NCBI RefSeq assembly: GCF_000348725.1
Contig: NC_020813.1
Location: forward strand, 1,400,035-1,464,034
Origin: Pseudobdellovibrio exovorus JSS
GTDB lineage: Bacteria; Bdellovibrionota; Bdellovibrionia; Bdellovibrionales; Bdellovibrionaceae
Direction of reading: 5' to 3'
Length of the DNA: 64,000 bases
The stretch's first letter is position 1. Each line of letters begins with the position of its first letter. Below are positions 26,824 to 35,663 of this stretch, one piece after another. The position numbers and the translations under genes are program-made. The notes under the pieces are model-generated. The model saw nothing but the letters and a program-made list of their open reading frames with translations, made no database searches and was not told the origin of the DNA.

Positions 26824-27078
26824 ATGGGACAATTTAGCTTACCTCATTTACTGATATTGGTGCTGATCCTTTTGATCTTTTTCGGTCCTAGCCGCTTACC
26901 TCAGTTGGGGCAATCCATCGGTAAAGCTATTAAAGGTTTCAAAGATGGTTTAAATGAACTTGATGCTGAGTCGAAAAATGTTCCTCCGCAACAACAAGCT
27001 CAACTGAATCAGCAACAGCAGCAACAAAATACTACTGTTCACACTGAGCAAACTGAGAAAAAAGAACACAACTCTTAA
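26824..27078 (+). CDS. tatA: TatA-family twin-arginine translocase protein, copy 2
   Basis: 84 residues, closely similar to the preceding protein over the membrane and amphipathic helices (LPHLLILVLILLIFFGPSRLP, then LPQLGQSIGKAIKGFKDGLNEL), with a longer Gln/Asn-rich tail. A good ribosome site (AAGGAG) precedes the ATG. Clearly a tandem duplicate. One copy could work as TatB, although TatB normally has a longer amphipathic region, so both look like TatA/TatE. The stop overlaps the convergent gene by four bases. Confidence 0.9.
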   Translation: MGQFSLPHLLILVLILLIFFGPSRLPQLGQSIGKAIKGFKDGLNELDAESKNVPPQQQAQLNQQQQQQNTTVHTEQTEKKEHNS

Positions 27079-27794
27079 AGTTGAGAAAATAACTCTGGGG
27101 TTATCTTATCCGAGATAATCCCATGAACTTCAGCTTTGTTCTGCAAATAAACTTCTGGATCATTTACAGTCCACAGTACAATCGGTATCTTTTTTCCTAA
27201 ATTTCTAAAATGCCTCGAATAGTCCTCTGCTCTTAAATGTAAGACTTGAGGTTTCGCTAAATAATTTAAAAAACCCGACCTAATCAGCAACGTGTTCTTT
27301 TCATCCTTTTCAAAGCTCAGCAGCAAGGCTCGAAAAATTTTTGAATTGAAGAGTCTAACTTTGTAAAGGCTAACAGGGTTAAAACTCGAAACAAGAACTC
27401 GATCTTCAAGATTAAATCTTGCCACCAGCTCACAGACCTTTTTTTCAAGCTGGAAGCTGACTACTTCTGTGGATTTTATTTCAATATTCAGCTTAAATTC
27501 TTTCGTGTCCCGAAGCCACAGTAAGACCTCATCTAGTTTGGTCACAGCCCTCATACTACGAAGTTCATTATAATTAAGTGAGCTGATCGCTTGACCTAAT
27601 ATTTCAGGGTCATGAAACAAAACAACTTCTTTATCTAAAGTCATTCGCACATCAAACTCACACATTTTATAACCCAATACATGAGCTGCCTGAATAGCCT
27701 CTATTGTGTTTTCTTCTAATTTTTCGTGATACCCACGATGGGCCTGTAATCGCGGAAGCCATTCTTTGATTGTGTCATCTTGTAACCAAATCAT
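27075..27794 (-). CDS. Glycerophosphodiester phosphodiesterase
   Basis: 239 residues, GDPD-type TIM barrel. The catalytic set is visible: AHRGYHEKLEENT (HRG, E-x-N), CEFDVRMTLDKEVVLFHDPE (E-F-D and the second catalytic His-Asp) and LNIEIKS (conserved Glu). It splits deacylated phospholipid head groups into glycerol-3-phosphate and alcohol. There is no signal peptide, so it is probably cytosolic like UgpQ. It follows the AsmA-like gene on the same strand with a 23-bp gap. Confidence 0.88.
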   Translation of the reverse strand: MIWLQDDTIKEWLPRLQAHRGYHEKLEENTIEAIQAAHVLGYKMCEFDVRMTLDKEVVLFHDPEILGQAISSLNYNELRSMRAVTKLDEVLLWLRDTKEFKLNIEIKSTEVVSFQLEKKVCELVARFNLEDRVLVSSFNPVSLYKVRLFNSKIFRALLLSFEKDEKNTLLIRSGFLNYLAKPQVLHLRAEDYSRHFRNLGKKIPIVLWTVNDPEVYLQNKAEVHGIISDKITPELFSQL

Positions 27795-27817
27795 AATGCC
27801 CTTACTTTTGCGTTCCC

Positions 27818-29854
27818 CTACTTTTGCGAACGAACTTGAACATCACCCTCAGGCAGAGCTATCAGCTCAAACTTATAAGTCTGCTTTTTATCTTGTAACT
27901 GCAGTTTTGCCAAAAGACCTTTTTCCGCCTCGGCTCTACCTTTTAGAGTTAAACGAGTTTCAGACTTCAGGTTAAGATCACCCAGAAACGTTGAGTCTAA
28001 AACAAAATCGATATTCTTCCAGTCAGCACCGAAGAAGTTAAGCTGTGTTTTTGTACTCGTTAATGCTCTTAAGTTAATCCCATGTGCAGGATTGAAGATT
28101 TGAGCGACTACGGGCTGATCTAGAAAACTTTGATTCACAATAACCCGAGCTGGTTTCAAACTTAATGTTAGCTTATTGCGCTCAGGCACCTCTGAGAATG
28201 TCTGATCCATATCCACTTGAATTTGACTTAATTGAATTCCTGGTAACGAGACACTATCAACTTTAACTTTGATATCATGAACCTCATCTTGTTCTTTTTT
28301 ATAATCCCATAGGATATCAATCACTGGGGCCTGTTCGACATAAGTGAATTGCTCCCATATCTTCGAACTGAACAAGTTACCTACAATTTTAAATTGTGCA
28401 ATGGTGCGTGGTTTTTCATAAAAATGAGCCACATCAAGCCGTCCGACAACATTTTGTCCATTAATTACAAAGTCTTGCGCCCGAACCTTTAACTCTCTTT
28501 CGTCGCTGGACATCCACAATTGAGCTTGGTCAATATTCTGTAAATCACGACGCCCACGATTCGAAAAAACAGCCTGAACGTTATTGATATGACCATTAAA
28601 CTTAAAAGAACGTTCATTGCTGTAGTTCAGTTCACCGGATATCTGTCCCAAACTAGCAAAACTGCTCATTTTATCTTTAATACGAGCAAAATCCTTAACT
28701 TTCGCTAAAGGAATGGATTGCATTTGCAACACAAAGGGCTTCAACTTCAATCGGGATTTTTCATAGGCCAATGAAAGTTCTTTTATTGATAAAGATCCAT
28801 TCTCGACACTCAAATTAAAGTCTCTAAACTTAGACTCTGCAGAACCGCCCTTGTCTAAGAAAATCTCTCCGCTGTTAGTGAAGCTGACAGAGGTCGGAGA
28901 TCTATCCACATTAATGGCCACGTTCACATCATCGACACTGTCAAAGAAAGGAGTCAACGCTTTCAAAGAAACACGACTAACACTCCATTCGTAAGATATT
29001 TTATGTGACTCTGAAAGTGAATATAGAAATACATTTGTATCACCATCCAAAAGCTTACCTTTTAGATTAATAAAGCTTTCAATTTGTTTGGTCGGAGTGT
29101 TTTTAAATGAAGCTACAACATTGGCATTCAGAAAATATAAATCTGATCGCTGATCTTTAATCGCATTAATTTTAGATGTAAGGTTAACTTCTTTTAATAG
29201 GTTATTCGCATAATCGAACTCTAAATTCACTTGTCTTAATAAAACTGGCTGATCTGGCTTCTTATCTGTAATGAATTTAAGTTTTTCAACATAGACTTCT
29301 TTAAGTTCGGCTCTTGTCTTTTTAGTAAAGACACCGCTCACCTCATTATCATTGGCAACTACAGGCGAGACAGCCCCTTCTGCCGCCACATCCGCGCTTA
29401 CCGGAGTTGGAGCTACCAACGAGTCTTGCCGTACAGTACGTTTCTTAGCCGCACCTCCTAAGCAGGACTCAATATCGGTGATTCGAAGCTCAACAGACTT
29501 GGCTCTGATTTTCGGGACTTTATTACTTAAGCCTAAAATCGTTATGAATGAAATAGGCACTTCCAGCTCGTCCACAAAAATTTGTGAACTTTGGCAAGCA
29601 TGTGCCTTTGGACTCAGTCGTATATTCGTAATGATTAAAGCTGGAAGTGGAAGCCCCCAGCTAGATAGGTTAACTCGGGCCGTTTCGTAATCGACAGTGA
29701 ATTCCCTTTGTAGACGATCAACACTTTTATTGAGGTAACCTTGGACTCGCGACTCTGCAATCTGCGAACGAACAGCAAGCCCAAGAAAAACAGATAGCGC
29801 AAGACCAACGATCAAGATTCTCAGACCCGGTTGATCTATGACTGCGCGACTCAT
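27818..29854 (-). CDS. AsmA-like / envelope protein of unknown function
   Basis: 678 residues. One N-terminal transmembrane helix (about 11-30, ILIVGLALSVFLGLAV) and a long periplasmic region of repeated amphipathic beta strands, the pattern of AsmA/TamB-like envelope proteins and GspN relatives. I see no specific catalytic motif. Ala/Val/Pro/Thr-rich residues around 150-175 form a flexible linker, and Cys pairs occur near 85 and 130. It lies between greA and the phosphodiesterase. Lipid transfer or outer-membrane assembly would fit the fold class but is inference. Confidence 0.55.
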   Translation of the reverse strand: MSRAVIDQPGLRILIVGLALSVFLGLAVRSQIAESRVQGYLNKSVDRLQREFTVDYETARVNLSSWGLPLPALIITNIRLSPKAHACQSSQIFVDELEVPISFITILGLSNKVPKIRAKSVELRITDIESCLGGAAKKRTVRQDSLVAPTPVSADVAAEGAVSPVVANDNEVSGVFTKKTRAELKEVYVEKLKFITDKKPDQPVLLRQVNLEFDYANNLLKEVNLTSKINAIKDQRSDLYFLNANVVASFKNTPTKQIESFINLKGKLLDGDTNVFLYSLSESHKISYEWSVSRVSLKALTPFFDSVDDVNVAINVDRSPTSVSFTNSGEIFLDKGGSAESKFRDFNLSVENGSLSIKELSLAYEKSRLKLKPFVLQMQSIPLAKVKDFARIKDKMSSFASLGQISGELNYSNERSFKFNGHINNVQAVFSNRGRRDLQNIDQAQLWMSSDERELKVRAQDFVINGQNVVGRLDVAHFYEKPRTIAQFKIVGNLFSSKIWEQFTYVEQAPVIDILWDYKKEQDEVHDIKVKVDSVSLPGIQLSQIQVDMDQTFSEVPERNKLTLSLKPARVIVNQSFLDQPVVAQIFNPAHGINLRALTSTKTQLNFFGADWKNIDFVLDSTFLGDLNLKSETRLTLKGRAEAEKGLLAKLQLQDKKQTYKFELIALPEGDVQVRSQK

Positions 29855-29864
29855 GCGTTAAACT

Positions 29865-30344
29865 CTACACATATTTAAAGGATATAATCTCGTACTCTTT
29901 ATCGCCTTTTGGACTTTGAACGACTACTAAATCGCCTGAGGCTTTACCAATTAAAGCGCGCGCTAAAGGAGAGATAATAGAGATCATCCCCTTTTTCACG
30001 TCAGCTTCATCAACGCCTACGATTTGATAAGTGAAAGTTTCTTCACTTTCTGTGTCTTGAATTTCAACAGTAGCACCAAATACGATTTTATCAGATTTGA
30101 TTGTAGCTGGATCAATAGCTTCAACACCTGCTAATTTACCTTGAATTTCACCAATGCGTCCTTCGATAAGCGCTTGTCTTTCTTTAGCTGCATCGTATTC
30201 CGCATTTTCACTGATATCACCTTGAGCGCGTGCCTCTTCAATCGCACGGATAACGCTAGGACGTTCTTCATGAATTAATTTTTTAAGCTCAGTTTCTAAT
30301 AGTAACTTGCCACGTAGAGTGATTGGAAGTGTGTCTTGTGACAT
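29865..30344 (-). CDS. greA: Transcription elongation factor GreA
   Basis: About 159 residues from ATG 30344, with AGAAAGG upstream; an upstream in-frame Met would add ten residues with no counterpart in the family. An N-terminal coiled coil with LRGKLLLETELKKL and the acidic tip (ARAQGDISENAEYDAAKERQ, split here over two contiguous motifs) rescues backtracked RNA polymerase. The C-terminal FKBP-like domain (FGATVEIQD ... SPLARALIGKASGDLV) is complete. Confidence 0.93.
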   Translation of the reverse strand: MSQDTLPITLRGKLLLETELKKLIHEERPSVIRAIEEARAQGDISENAEYDAAKERQALIEGRIGEIQGKLAGVEAIDPATIKSDKIVFGATVEIQDTESEETFTYQIVGVDEADVKKGMISIISPLARALIGKASGDLVVVQSPKGDKEYEIISFKYV

Positions 30345-30483
30345 AACGAAAGCCTTTCTTATATTTAAAACCAACTATAGACTGCTTAATAAACAGTCTT
30401 ATACAAAGTCTTTATTTATACCAAACATTATATTTTTACACAAACTGATCTGCCAGACTATAGTGCGTCAATTTAGATCTATA

Positions 30484-31851
30484 TCACACCGATTTATCTC
30501 TGAAATCATAGGTCGAAATGACCTTACGACGAAACTGGAAAATCCGTCCCACATCGCTTTCAACGAAGCCTGCGGCCACCAGTTTTCCTAGACTCCCAAG
30601 AGGTAACTTATAGCAAACCTCATCCACCATAAGCGTGCCCCCAACTACCTTTTTAAAAGAATGCGAATGATCCCAATAGGCATAAGGACCTCGCACCTGC
30701 ATATCCGCAAAATAATAAGGCGGCTCCCAACGGCGAATCAAGGTTCTCCATCTAACCGGAACACCCCGTACCTTCAGACGATAATCAATAATACTATCTT
30801 GCTGCACCTTTGGGCTGGAAGCTTTTTGAATTTTAAAATTCAAAAAGCTGGGAGTGATCTTTTCTAAGTTTTCATGATTTGAGAAAAAATCAAAAACCTC
30901 ATCTACTCCATGGGGAATAAACTGTTCCGCATAAAACAAAGAGCATCCTTTTTTCAAATGACTCAACTCATGATTTAAAATGGACTCAAGGTCTGGGTAT
31001 TTTATCGCAAAGCCTAGCTCTAGAGAAATACTGGAAGTCACTCTTTGCGACGAAAGCACCAACTCTGACATTTGCCCTAGGGCTATTTTTAGAGCAAACT
31101 CCGGAGCTCTTGGCATTTTTTTAACTTCTAAGAACTGGCAGAGCGATTCTGTAAAATCCTTATTGCGAACAGGATTCCCCGATACCGCATTAATCACCCC
31201 ATTATACTGCTTATTTTCAACAGCCTCACAGATAAGATTTACCAGATCGTCTAAAGCAATAAAGCTCATCCACTGATTCCCAGAACCTAATTCTGCACCA
31301 AGGTTTCTATTGAAAATTGAAAGTAATTTCTTAAGTGCTCCACCTTTTCTAGAAAGCACCATTCCCAGACGCAAAATTACTTTTCGCTCAATCGAAGCCC
31401 GCATAATCACACCTTCCCAAAGCTGACAGACTTCCGATAAAAACCCTTGCCCCACCTCTGAAGATTCCGTCAACGACTCCTCACCACGATCTCCATACAG
31501 ACCTATGGCTGAGGCTGAGACTATGGTCTTCACTTGCTCGGGACAATTTTGTAGCAAGTGTTTAGAGGCCATCACTCGGGACTTACGAATTTTTTCTTTC
31601 TTTTTCGAGGTCCAGCGCCCATCCACCGATTCACCCATTAAGTTGACTATGGCATCGACGCCTACAAATGCCTCATGCGACAAAATGTTGCGGGTCAAAT
31701 CACACTCAATAATTTCTGCTTTGTAGCTTAGTTTTTGTTGAGCTTCTATTCGATTACGAGTCACAGCCACAACAGTATGCCCGCGCTCGACTAATTGTTT
31801 ACCAACATCATTACCGACTAAACCTGTGGCCCCTGTAAGCAATATCTTCAT
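30484..31851 (-). CDS. TIGR01777-type NAD-dependent epimerase fused to a SRPBCC domain
   Basis: 455 residues in two parts. Residues 1-295 are an atypical short-chain epimerase of the TIGR01777/YfcH family, with GATGLVGNDV near the N-terminus, MGESVDGRW, SASAIGLYG and RLGMVLSRKGG. Residues about 305-450 are a START/SRPBCC-like ligand-binding domain (AEQFIPHGVDEVFDFFSNHENLEKITP, split in motif). Most relatives carry only the epimerase plus a short DUF1731 tail, so the second domain is a true fusion that is also seen in some other bacteria. The reaction is unknown. Divergent from the kinase-like gene. Confidence 0.85.
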   Translation of the reverse strand: MKILLTGATGLVGNDVGKQLVERGHTVVAVTRNRIEAQQKLSYKAEIIECDLTRNILSHEAFVGVDAIVNLMGESVDGRWTSKKKEKIRKSRVMASKHLLQNCPEQVKTIVSASAIGLYGDRGEESLTESSEVGQGFLSEVCQLWEGVIMRASIERKVILRLGMVLSRKGGALKKLLSIFNRNLGAELGSGNQWMSFIALDDLVNLICEAVENKQYNGVINAVSGNPVRNKDFTESLCQFLEVKKMPRAPEFALKIALGQMSELVLSSQRVTSSISLELGFAIKYPDLESILNHELSHLKKGCSLFYAEQFIPHGVDEVFDFFSNHENLEKITPSFLNFKIQKASSPKVQQDSIIDYRLKVRGVPVRWRTLIRRWEPPYYFADMQVRGPYAYWDHSHSFKKVVGGTLMVDEVCYKLPLGSLGKLVAAGFVESDVGRIFQFRRKVISTYDFRDKSV

Positions 31852-31926
31852 ATTGGTCCCTCAAAAAATAGTAAAAAAATAAAAATCTTCTTTCAAAAGT
31901 AATACTATGCTAAATTATATTTACGA

Positions 31927-33282
31927 ATGAGCGAAAGTAAAAAAAAGCTTTCTCAAATCAAAAGTTCTGTTTTGTCTAGAAGCCTGAGTCTAGCTAAGAT
32001 TGGTATTAACGCTGGCATCAAATATGCGTCCACAAAAGTCACGAATACGCCGATAGAAAGCTTTATTAATTCTCAAACAGTACAACTAGCGAAAGAATTC
32101 GGTGAACTTAAAGGTAGCCTTATGAAGGCTGGCCAAATGCTGTCGATGTACGGAGAACACTTTCTTCCGGCCGAAGCTAATCATGCTTTAAAAGCTCTGC
32201 AATCTGATTCAACTCCTTTTGAATGGTACGTGATGGAGAAACATCTACGTACCTATCTAGATGATAACCTGATTAAAGAATTAGATATCAATCCCGAATC
32301 TATTGGCACAGCCTCTATGGGGCAAGTTCACTTGGCCACAGTAAAAAGCTCAGGCCAAAAAATCGCTCTTAAAATTCAGTATCCCGATGTCGACAAAGCT
32401 ATCGACTCGGATGTGGCCGCATTAAAGAAAATCCTTTCTGTTTCTAAAATTCTTCCTTCAGGGATCGACCTCACAAAAGTTTTTGACGAGATCAAATCCA
32501 TGATGAGGCAAGAGCTGGATTACACCTTAGAAGCCCAGAAAACTCAGCGCTACTTCGAACTTTTAAAAGAAGATAATCGCTACATCGTTCCTGAAGTGCA
32601 TGCTCGTTATTCCAACAAACGTGTTTTAGCGACCACTTATATTGATGGCCTCAAAGCAGATCACAATTTAGTACAGGCCATATCAGAAGCTAGGCGAAAT
32701 CGCTTGGCCGAAAACTTCATTGAACTTTACTTTAAAGAAATTTTTGACTGGAACTATGTTCAAACCGATCCTCACTTAGGAAATTATAAAATCCAATTAG
32801 ACTCTTCCGGAAAAGGACAAGATCGTATTGTCTTATTAGATTTCGGAGCCACTACAGAATTTAGTGATAATTTTATTGGGCATTATAGAAAAATGATCAA
32901 AGGGGCTATTATCTTCGATCGCCCGCTATTTTTTGAAGCCGCTCAAAATATGGGATTTATCAACGATCAAGATACAGAAGAATATAAAAAAATATTTGAA
33001 GACTTTTGCTTCCAAACTGTAGAACCATTTTGGAGCCCATCAGATCCACGCAATGTAGACAATAAAGTCGCGGCAGATGGCACTTATGATTGGAAACAAA
33101 ATGACCTTCCAAGTCGCGTTGTAAAAACAGCTCTTCAGTTCCGAAACTTTGCCTTACGCCCTCCTCCACAAGATATGCTTTTTTTAGACAGAAAAACAGG
33201 AGGCGTTTTTATTTTTCTTTCTGTTCTACGCGCTAGAATAAATGCCAGAAAAATCATTGATCCATTCCTAGAACAGGTCTAA
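31927..33282 (+). CDS. ABC1/UbiB-family atypical kinase
   Basis: 451 residues. The family-defining KAGQ motif (67-70), the nucleotide-binding Lys in IALKIQYP, the HADPHPGN-equivalent QTDPHLGNY catalytic loop and the LLDFGA metal-binding motif are present. Family members (UbiB/Coq8, AarF) support ubiquinone synthesis or lipid-quinone handling through ATPase activity. No C-terminal membrane helices like those of E. coli UbiB are evident, resembling the plastid/mitochondrial ADCK type. Nine bases separate it from heme A synthase, hinting at respiratory-chain assembly. Confidence 0.85.
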   Translation: MSESKKKLSQIKSSVLSRSLSLAKIGINAGIKYASTKVTNTPIESFINSQTVQLAKEFGELKGSLMKAGQMLSMYGEHFLPAEANHALKALQSDSTPFEWYVMEKHLRTYLDDNLIKELDINPESIGTASMGQVHLATVKSSGQKIALKIQYPDVDKAIDSDVAALKKILSVSKILPSGIDLTKVFDEIKSMMRQELDYTLEAQKTQRYFELLKEDNRYIVPEVHARYSNKRVLATTYIDGLKADHNLVQAISEARRNRLAENFIELYFKEIFDWNYVQTDPHLGNYKIQLDSSGKGQDRIVLLDFGATTEFSDNFIGHYRKMIKGAIIFDRPLFFEAAQNMGFINDQDTEEYKKIFEDFCFQTVEPFWSPSDPRNVDNKVAADGTYDWKQNDLPSRVVKTALQFRNFALRPPPQDMLFLDRKTGGVFIFLSVLRARINARKIIDPFLEQV

Positions 33283-33291
33283 TCTTGGCCC

Positions 33292-34173
33292 ATGACAAAC
33301 ACAACTAAATGGGACTCAGAGCACTCTAAATTTTGGTCTCGTTTTCTTTTTTGGCTTTGGATTTACACTTTACTTGTTATTCTTTGGGGGGCATGGGTCC
33401 GCATATCCCATTCAGGTGATGGCTGCGGTGATCACTGGCCTCTTTGCGGCGGCGAATTTATTCCTGATTTCACTGAAAAGAAAACATGGGTCGAATATTC
33501 ACACCGCATGATGAGCGGTCTCTATGGTCTGATTGTTATATTTGTCTTCTTTAAACTCAGAGGACATTTTTCCACTGCCGTTCGCCGACTGAATGCCTTG
33601 CTTCTTATTTTCATGACATCAGAGGCTCTATTGGGGGCGCTACTCGTTAAAGGCCAGCTCGTCACTGTTAACGACTCGATTTCACGCCTATTCGTCATGT
33701 CTTTACATCAAATTAATAGCTTTATGCTGACCGGAGTTACTTTCTTACTCTATGTCGTGTTAAAGCAAAAATTTGAAAAAATTCGCCTGCAACAGCCTAT
33801 TCTTTTAGTTTTGTTTATTGCTCTGCCATTGACAGGAGCTATTGCATCTCTGTCGACAACACTGTTCCCTAGCATTTCCCTTTGGCAAGGAATCTTACAG
33901 GATTTCTCTAGTGACACACATCTATTTGTTAAACTACGTGTCTTACATCCACTTATTGCGTCTATCATCAGCGTCACCTTTATTGTCTGGTGCTTTCATA
34001 AAAACCTCAGCCGCTTAGCTTTAGAGTTTTTATTTGCCTTCGCCATCGGAGTTGTCACTTTACTGACATTATCGCCAATACCATTAAAGTTAGCTCACTT
34101 ATTTATTGCACATGCTCTTTGGGGACGTTTACTTCACACGTTGGTTAACTTACCCGACTCCAGCAAACGATAA
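33292..34173 (+). CDS. ctaA: Heme A synthase (COX15/CtaA)
   Basis: 293 residues with eight hydrophobic segments. The first periplasmic loop has the Cys pair C45GDHWPLC52 typical of type I-like CtaA proteins, followed by the heme-ligand His in VEYSHRMMSG (H71). Further His residues are in MSLHQIN, RVLHPLI and IAHALWG. Converts heme O to heme A for aa3-type oxidases at the inner membrane. Its last 40 bases are antisense to the LON-domain gene. Confidence 0.88.
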   Translation: MTNTTKWDSEHSKFWSRFLFWLWIYTLLVILWGAWVRISHSGDGCGDHWPLCGGEFIPDFTEKKTWVEYSHRMMSGLYGLIVIFVFFKLRGHFSTAVRRLNALLLIFMTSEALLGALLVKGQLVTVNDSISRLFVMSLHQINSFMLTGVTFLLYVVLKQKFEKIRLQQPILLVLFIALPLTGAIASLSTTLFPSISLWQGILQDFSSDTHLFVKLRVLHPLIASIISVTFIVWCFHKNLSRLALEFLFAFAIGVVTLLTLSPIPLKLAHLFIAHALWGRLLHTLVNLPDSSKR

Positions 34174-34742
34174 AGAAATCTGATTTGATCACTGAGTGAA
34201 GGGATCTCGATCACTTCATATTGAAGGTCATAGTCATAAATCAGATAGGCCGCAAAAGCTCCGACAACCTCTTTAGGACCTGTTAGATTACTAATAAACA
34301 GGTCCCTTTGTTCCACATCAGCCACATGGCGAACAAGCCAACGCACCAGCACCTCACTTAACAGCAAGTATTGAGGGCGCAAGGAATCCTCTATTTGGCC
34401 TTCCTCTACGATGGCTTTCCCTTTCATACTCGATATGAGTCCCTCTGTCTGAATGGAGTTTAAATCCAGAAGGGCTCGCCCCTTACAGGCCATAAATACC
34501 AGTAATGTACCATCCAGACGTCTTTCAATAATTTGTGGAATTGCATAGCCCGCAATAGGGCGAATCTCTTGAGTGCCTTCAGGAACAAAACACATAGCAA
34601 TAGGAATTCCCTCTTCTACGGACTTATTCACCATCTCGATGTAGCGAGCCTCAAAGATATTTAAGGGCTTAGTGGTATGAGGGAATAGGTTCATATTGGT
34701 TAGAGGTAATATATAAAAAACTTGCTCGGACGCCCCTGACAT
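34134..34742 (-). CDS. LON substrate-binding-domain protein
   Basis: 202 residues consisting only of the Lon N-terminal domain: VFYILPLTNMNLFPHTTKPLNIFEARY, a central beta half (GYAIPQIIERRLDGTLLVFMACKGRA) and an alpha-helical half. There is no AAA or protease domain, so it is the stand-alone 'LON peptidase substrate-binding' family (YcaP-like), role unknown. Possibly an adaptor or a ligand-binding protein. The 3' end overlaps heme A synthase by 40 bases. Divergent from the DCC gene. Confidence 0.83.
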   Translation of the reverse strand: MSGASEQVFYILPLTNMNLFPHTTKPLNIFEARYIEMVNKSVEEGIPIAMCFVPEGTQEIRPIAGYAIPQIIERRLDGTLLVFMACKGRALLDLNSIQTEGLISSMKGKAIVEEGQIEDSLRPQYLLLSEVLVRWLVRHVADVEQRDLFISNLTGPKEVVGAFAAYLIYDYDLQYEVIEIPSLSDQIRFLYRLLESGKLTNV

Positions 34743-34779
34743 TCTCGACTCCTACCCTCTAACAGTTTAGTATACTTAT

Positions 34780-35184
34780 ATGGAAAGAATCATCTTTTTT
34801 GATGGAATATGTCCGTTATGCAATCGATTTATCAAAATTGTACAGCGTTTAGACCGCAAAAAAGTATTTCGTTTCTCGTCTTTGCAATCAAAAACGGCCG
34901 CACAAAAACTAACAAAGATCACAGATACATCAGACCCCTTAAGCCTTAACAGCGTCGTTTATTTTCAAGATGGCCAATATTACACACAATCCGAAGCTCT
35001 TTATCAGATTCTTAACAATTTAGCTGGTCCATGGAAAGCTATTGCTCGAGTCTTCAAAACACTTCCTAAAAACTGGCGTGATCGTATTTATCTGTATGTT
35101 GCCGACAATCGCTATCGTTGGTTTGGTAAATTGGAAAGCTGTCCACTACCATCTGCGAAAGAAAAAGAATTTTATCTTGAATAG
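34780..35184 (+). CDS. Thiol-disulfide oxidoreductase, DCC family
   Basis: 134 residues. The N-terminal FFDGICPLCNRFI gives the DCC family its name (Asp8, with the C11-x-x-C14 redox pair), and FRFSSLQSKTA and YTQSEAL follow in the expected order. Thioredoxin-like proteins of unknown partner, also called DUF393. Ends inside the convergent Nudix gene (13-bp overlap). Confidence 0.88.
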   Translation: MERIIFFDGICPLCNRFIKIVQRLDRKKVFRFSSLQSKTAAQKLTKITDTSDPLSLNSVVYFQDGQYYTQSEALYQILNNLAGPWKAIARVFKTLPKNWRDRIYLYVADNRYRWFGKLESCPLPSAKEKEFYLE

Positions 35185-35597
35185 GAATTTAACAAAGAAA
35201 TAAAGGTCTTATCACCTTCACTTAAATTAACTTCTGACATTTGTGACAGTTCGTACCAATTCACCTCGTCATGATCTACCAATTGAAATTCAGGACTAAA
35301 ATCGACTTCAGCCAACCACAGTTCAATTCTGATCAGGCGCCCCGAGTAATTATGAACATGGGAGCCCACGCGAAACAAAGAACGACCCGAAAGGTCAAAA
35401 AGTAGCTCTTCTTGGATTTCACGCACAAGACCTGCCTGTGGCGACTCGCCCACTTCTAGCTTGCCACCGGGAAACTCCCATTCCCCTGCGCCACTTCCGC
35501 CAGCTTTTCTACGGGCCAATAAAAACCGCCCGCTGACTGTATTTCTTAACGCCAAAGCCACGACCTCTATAATTTGCTTATTTTGCTGATTTGGCAT
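35172..35597 (-). CDS. MutT-like Nudix hydrolase
   Basis: About 141 residues from ATG 35597; a start at 35633 would add 12 residues, and neither has a clear ribosome site. The complete Nudix box is GGKLEVGESPQAGLVREIQEE, preceded by WEFPGG. This FPGG-type box and length point to the MutT/8-oxo-dGTP diphosphatase group that cleans the nucleotide pool. mutM elsewhere in the window acts against the same lesion in DNA. The gene is divergent from the phosphate transporter gene, leaving under 70 bp for both promoters. Confidence 0.83.
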   Translation of the reverse strand: MPNQQNKQIIEVVALALRNTVSGRFLLARRKAGGSGAGEWEFPGGKLEVGESPQAGLVREIQEELLFDLSGRSLFRVGSHVHNYSGRLIRIELWLAEVDFSPEFQLVDHDEVNWYELSQMSEVNLSEGDKTFISLLNSYSR

Positions 35598-35663
35598 AAG
35601 ATTACTTTGATTAATCCCGCGGACAATGTCCATCTCAAAACTTTTAAGGAGCGCTCTTTTTCC

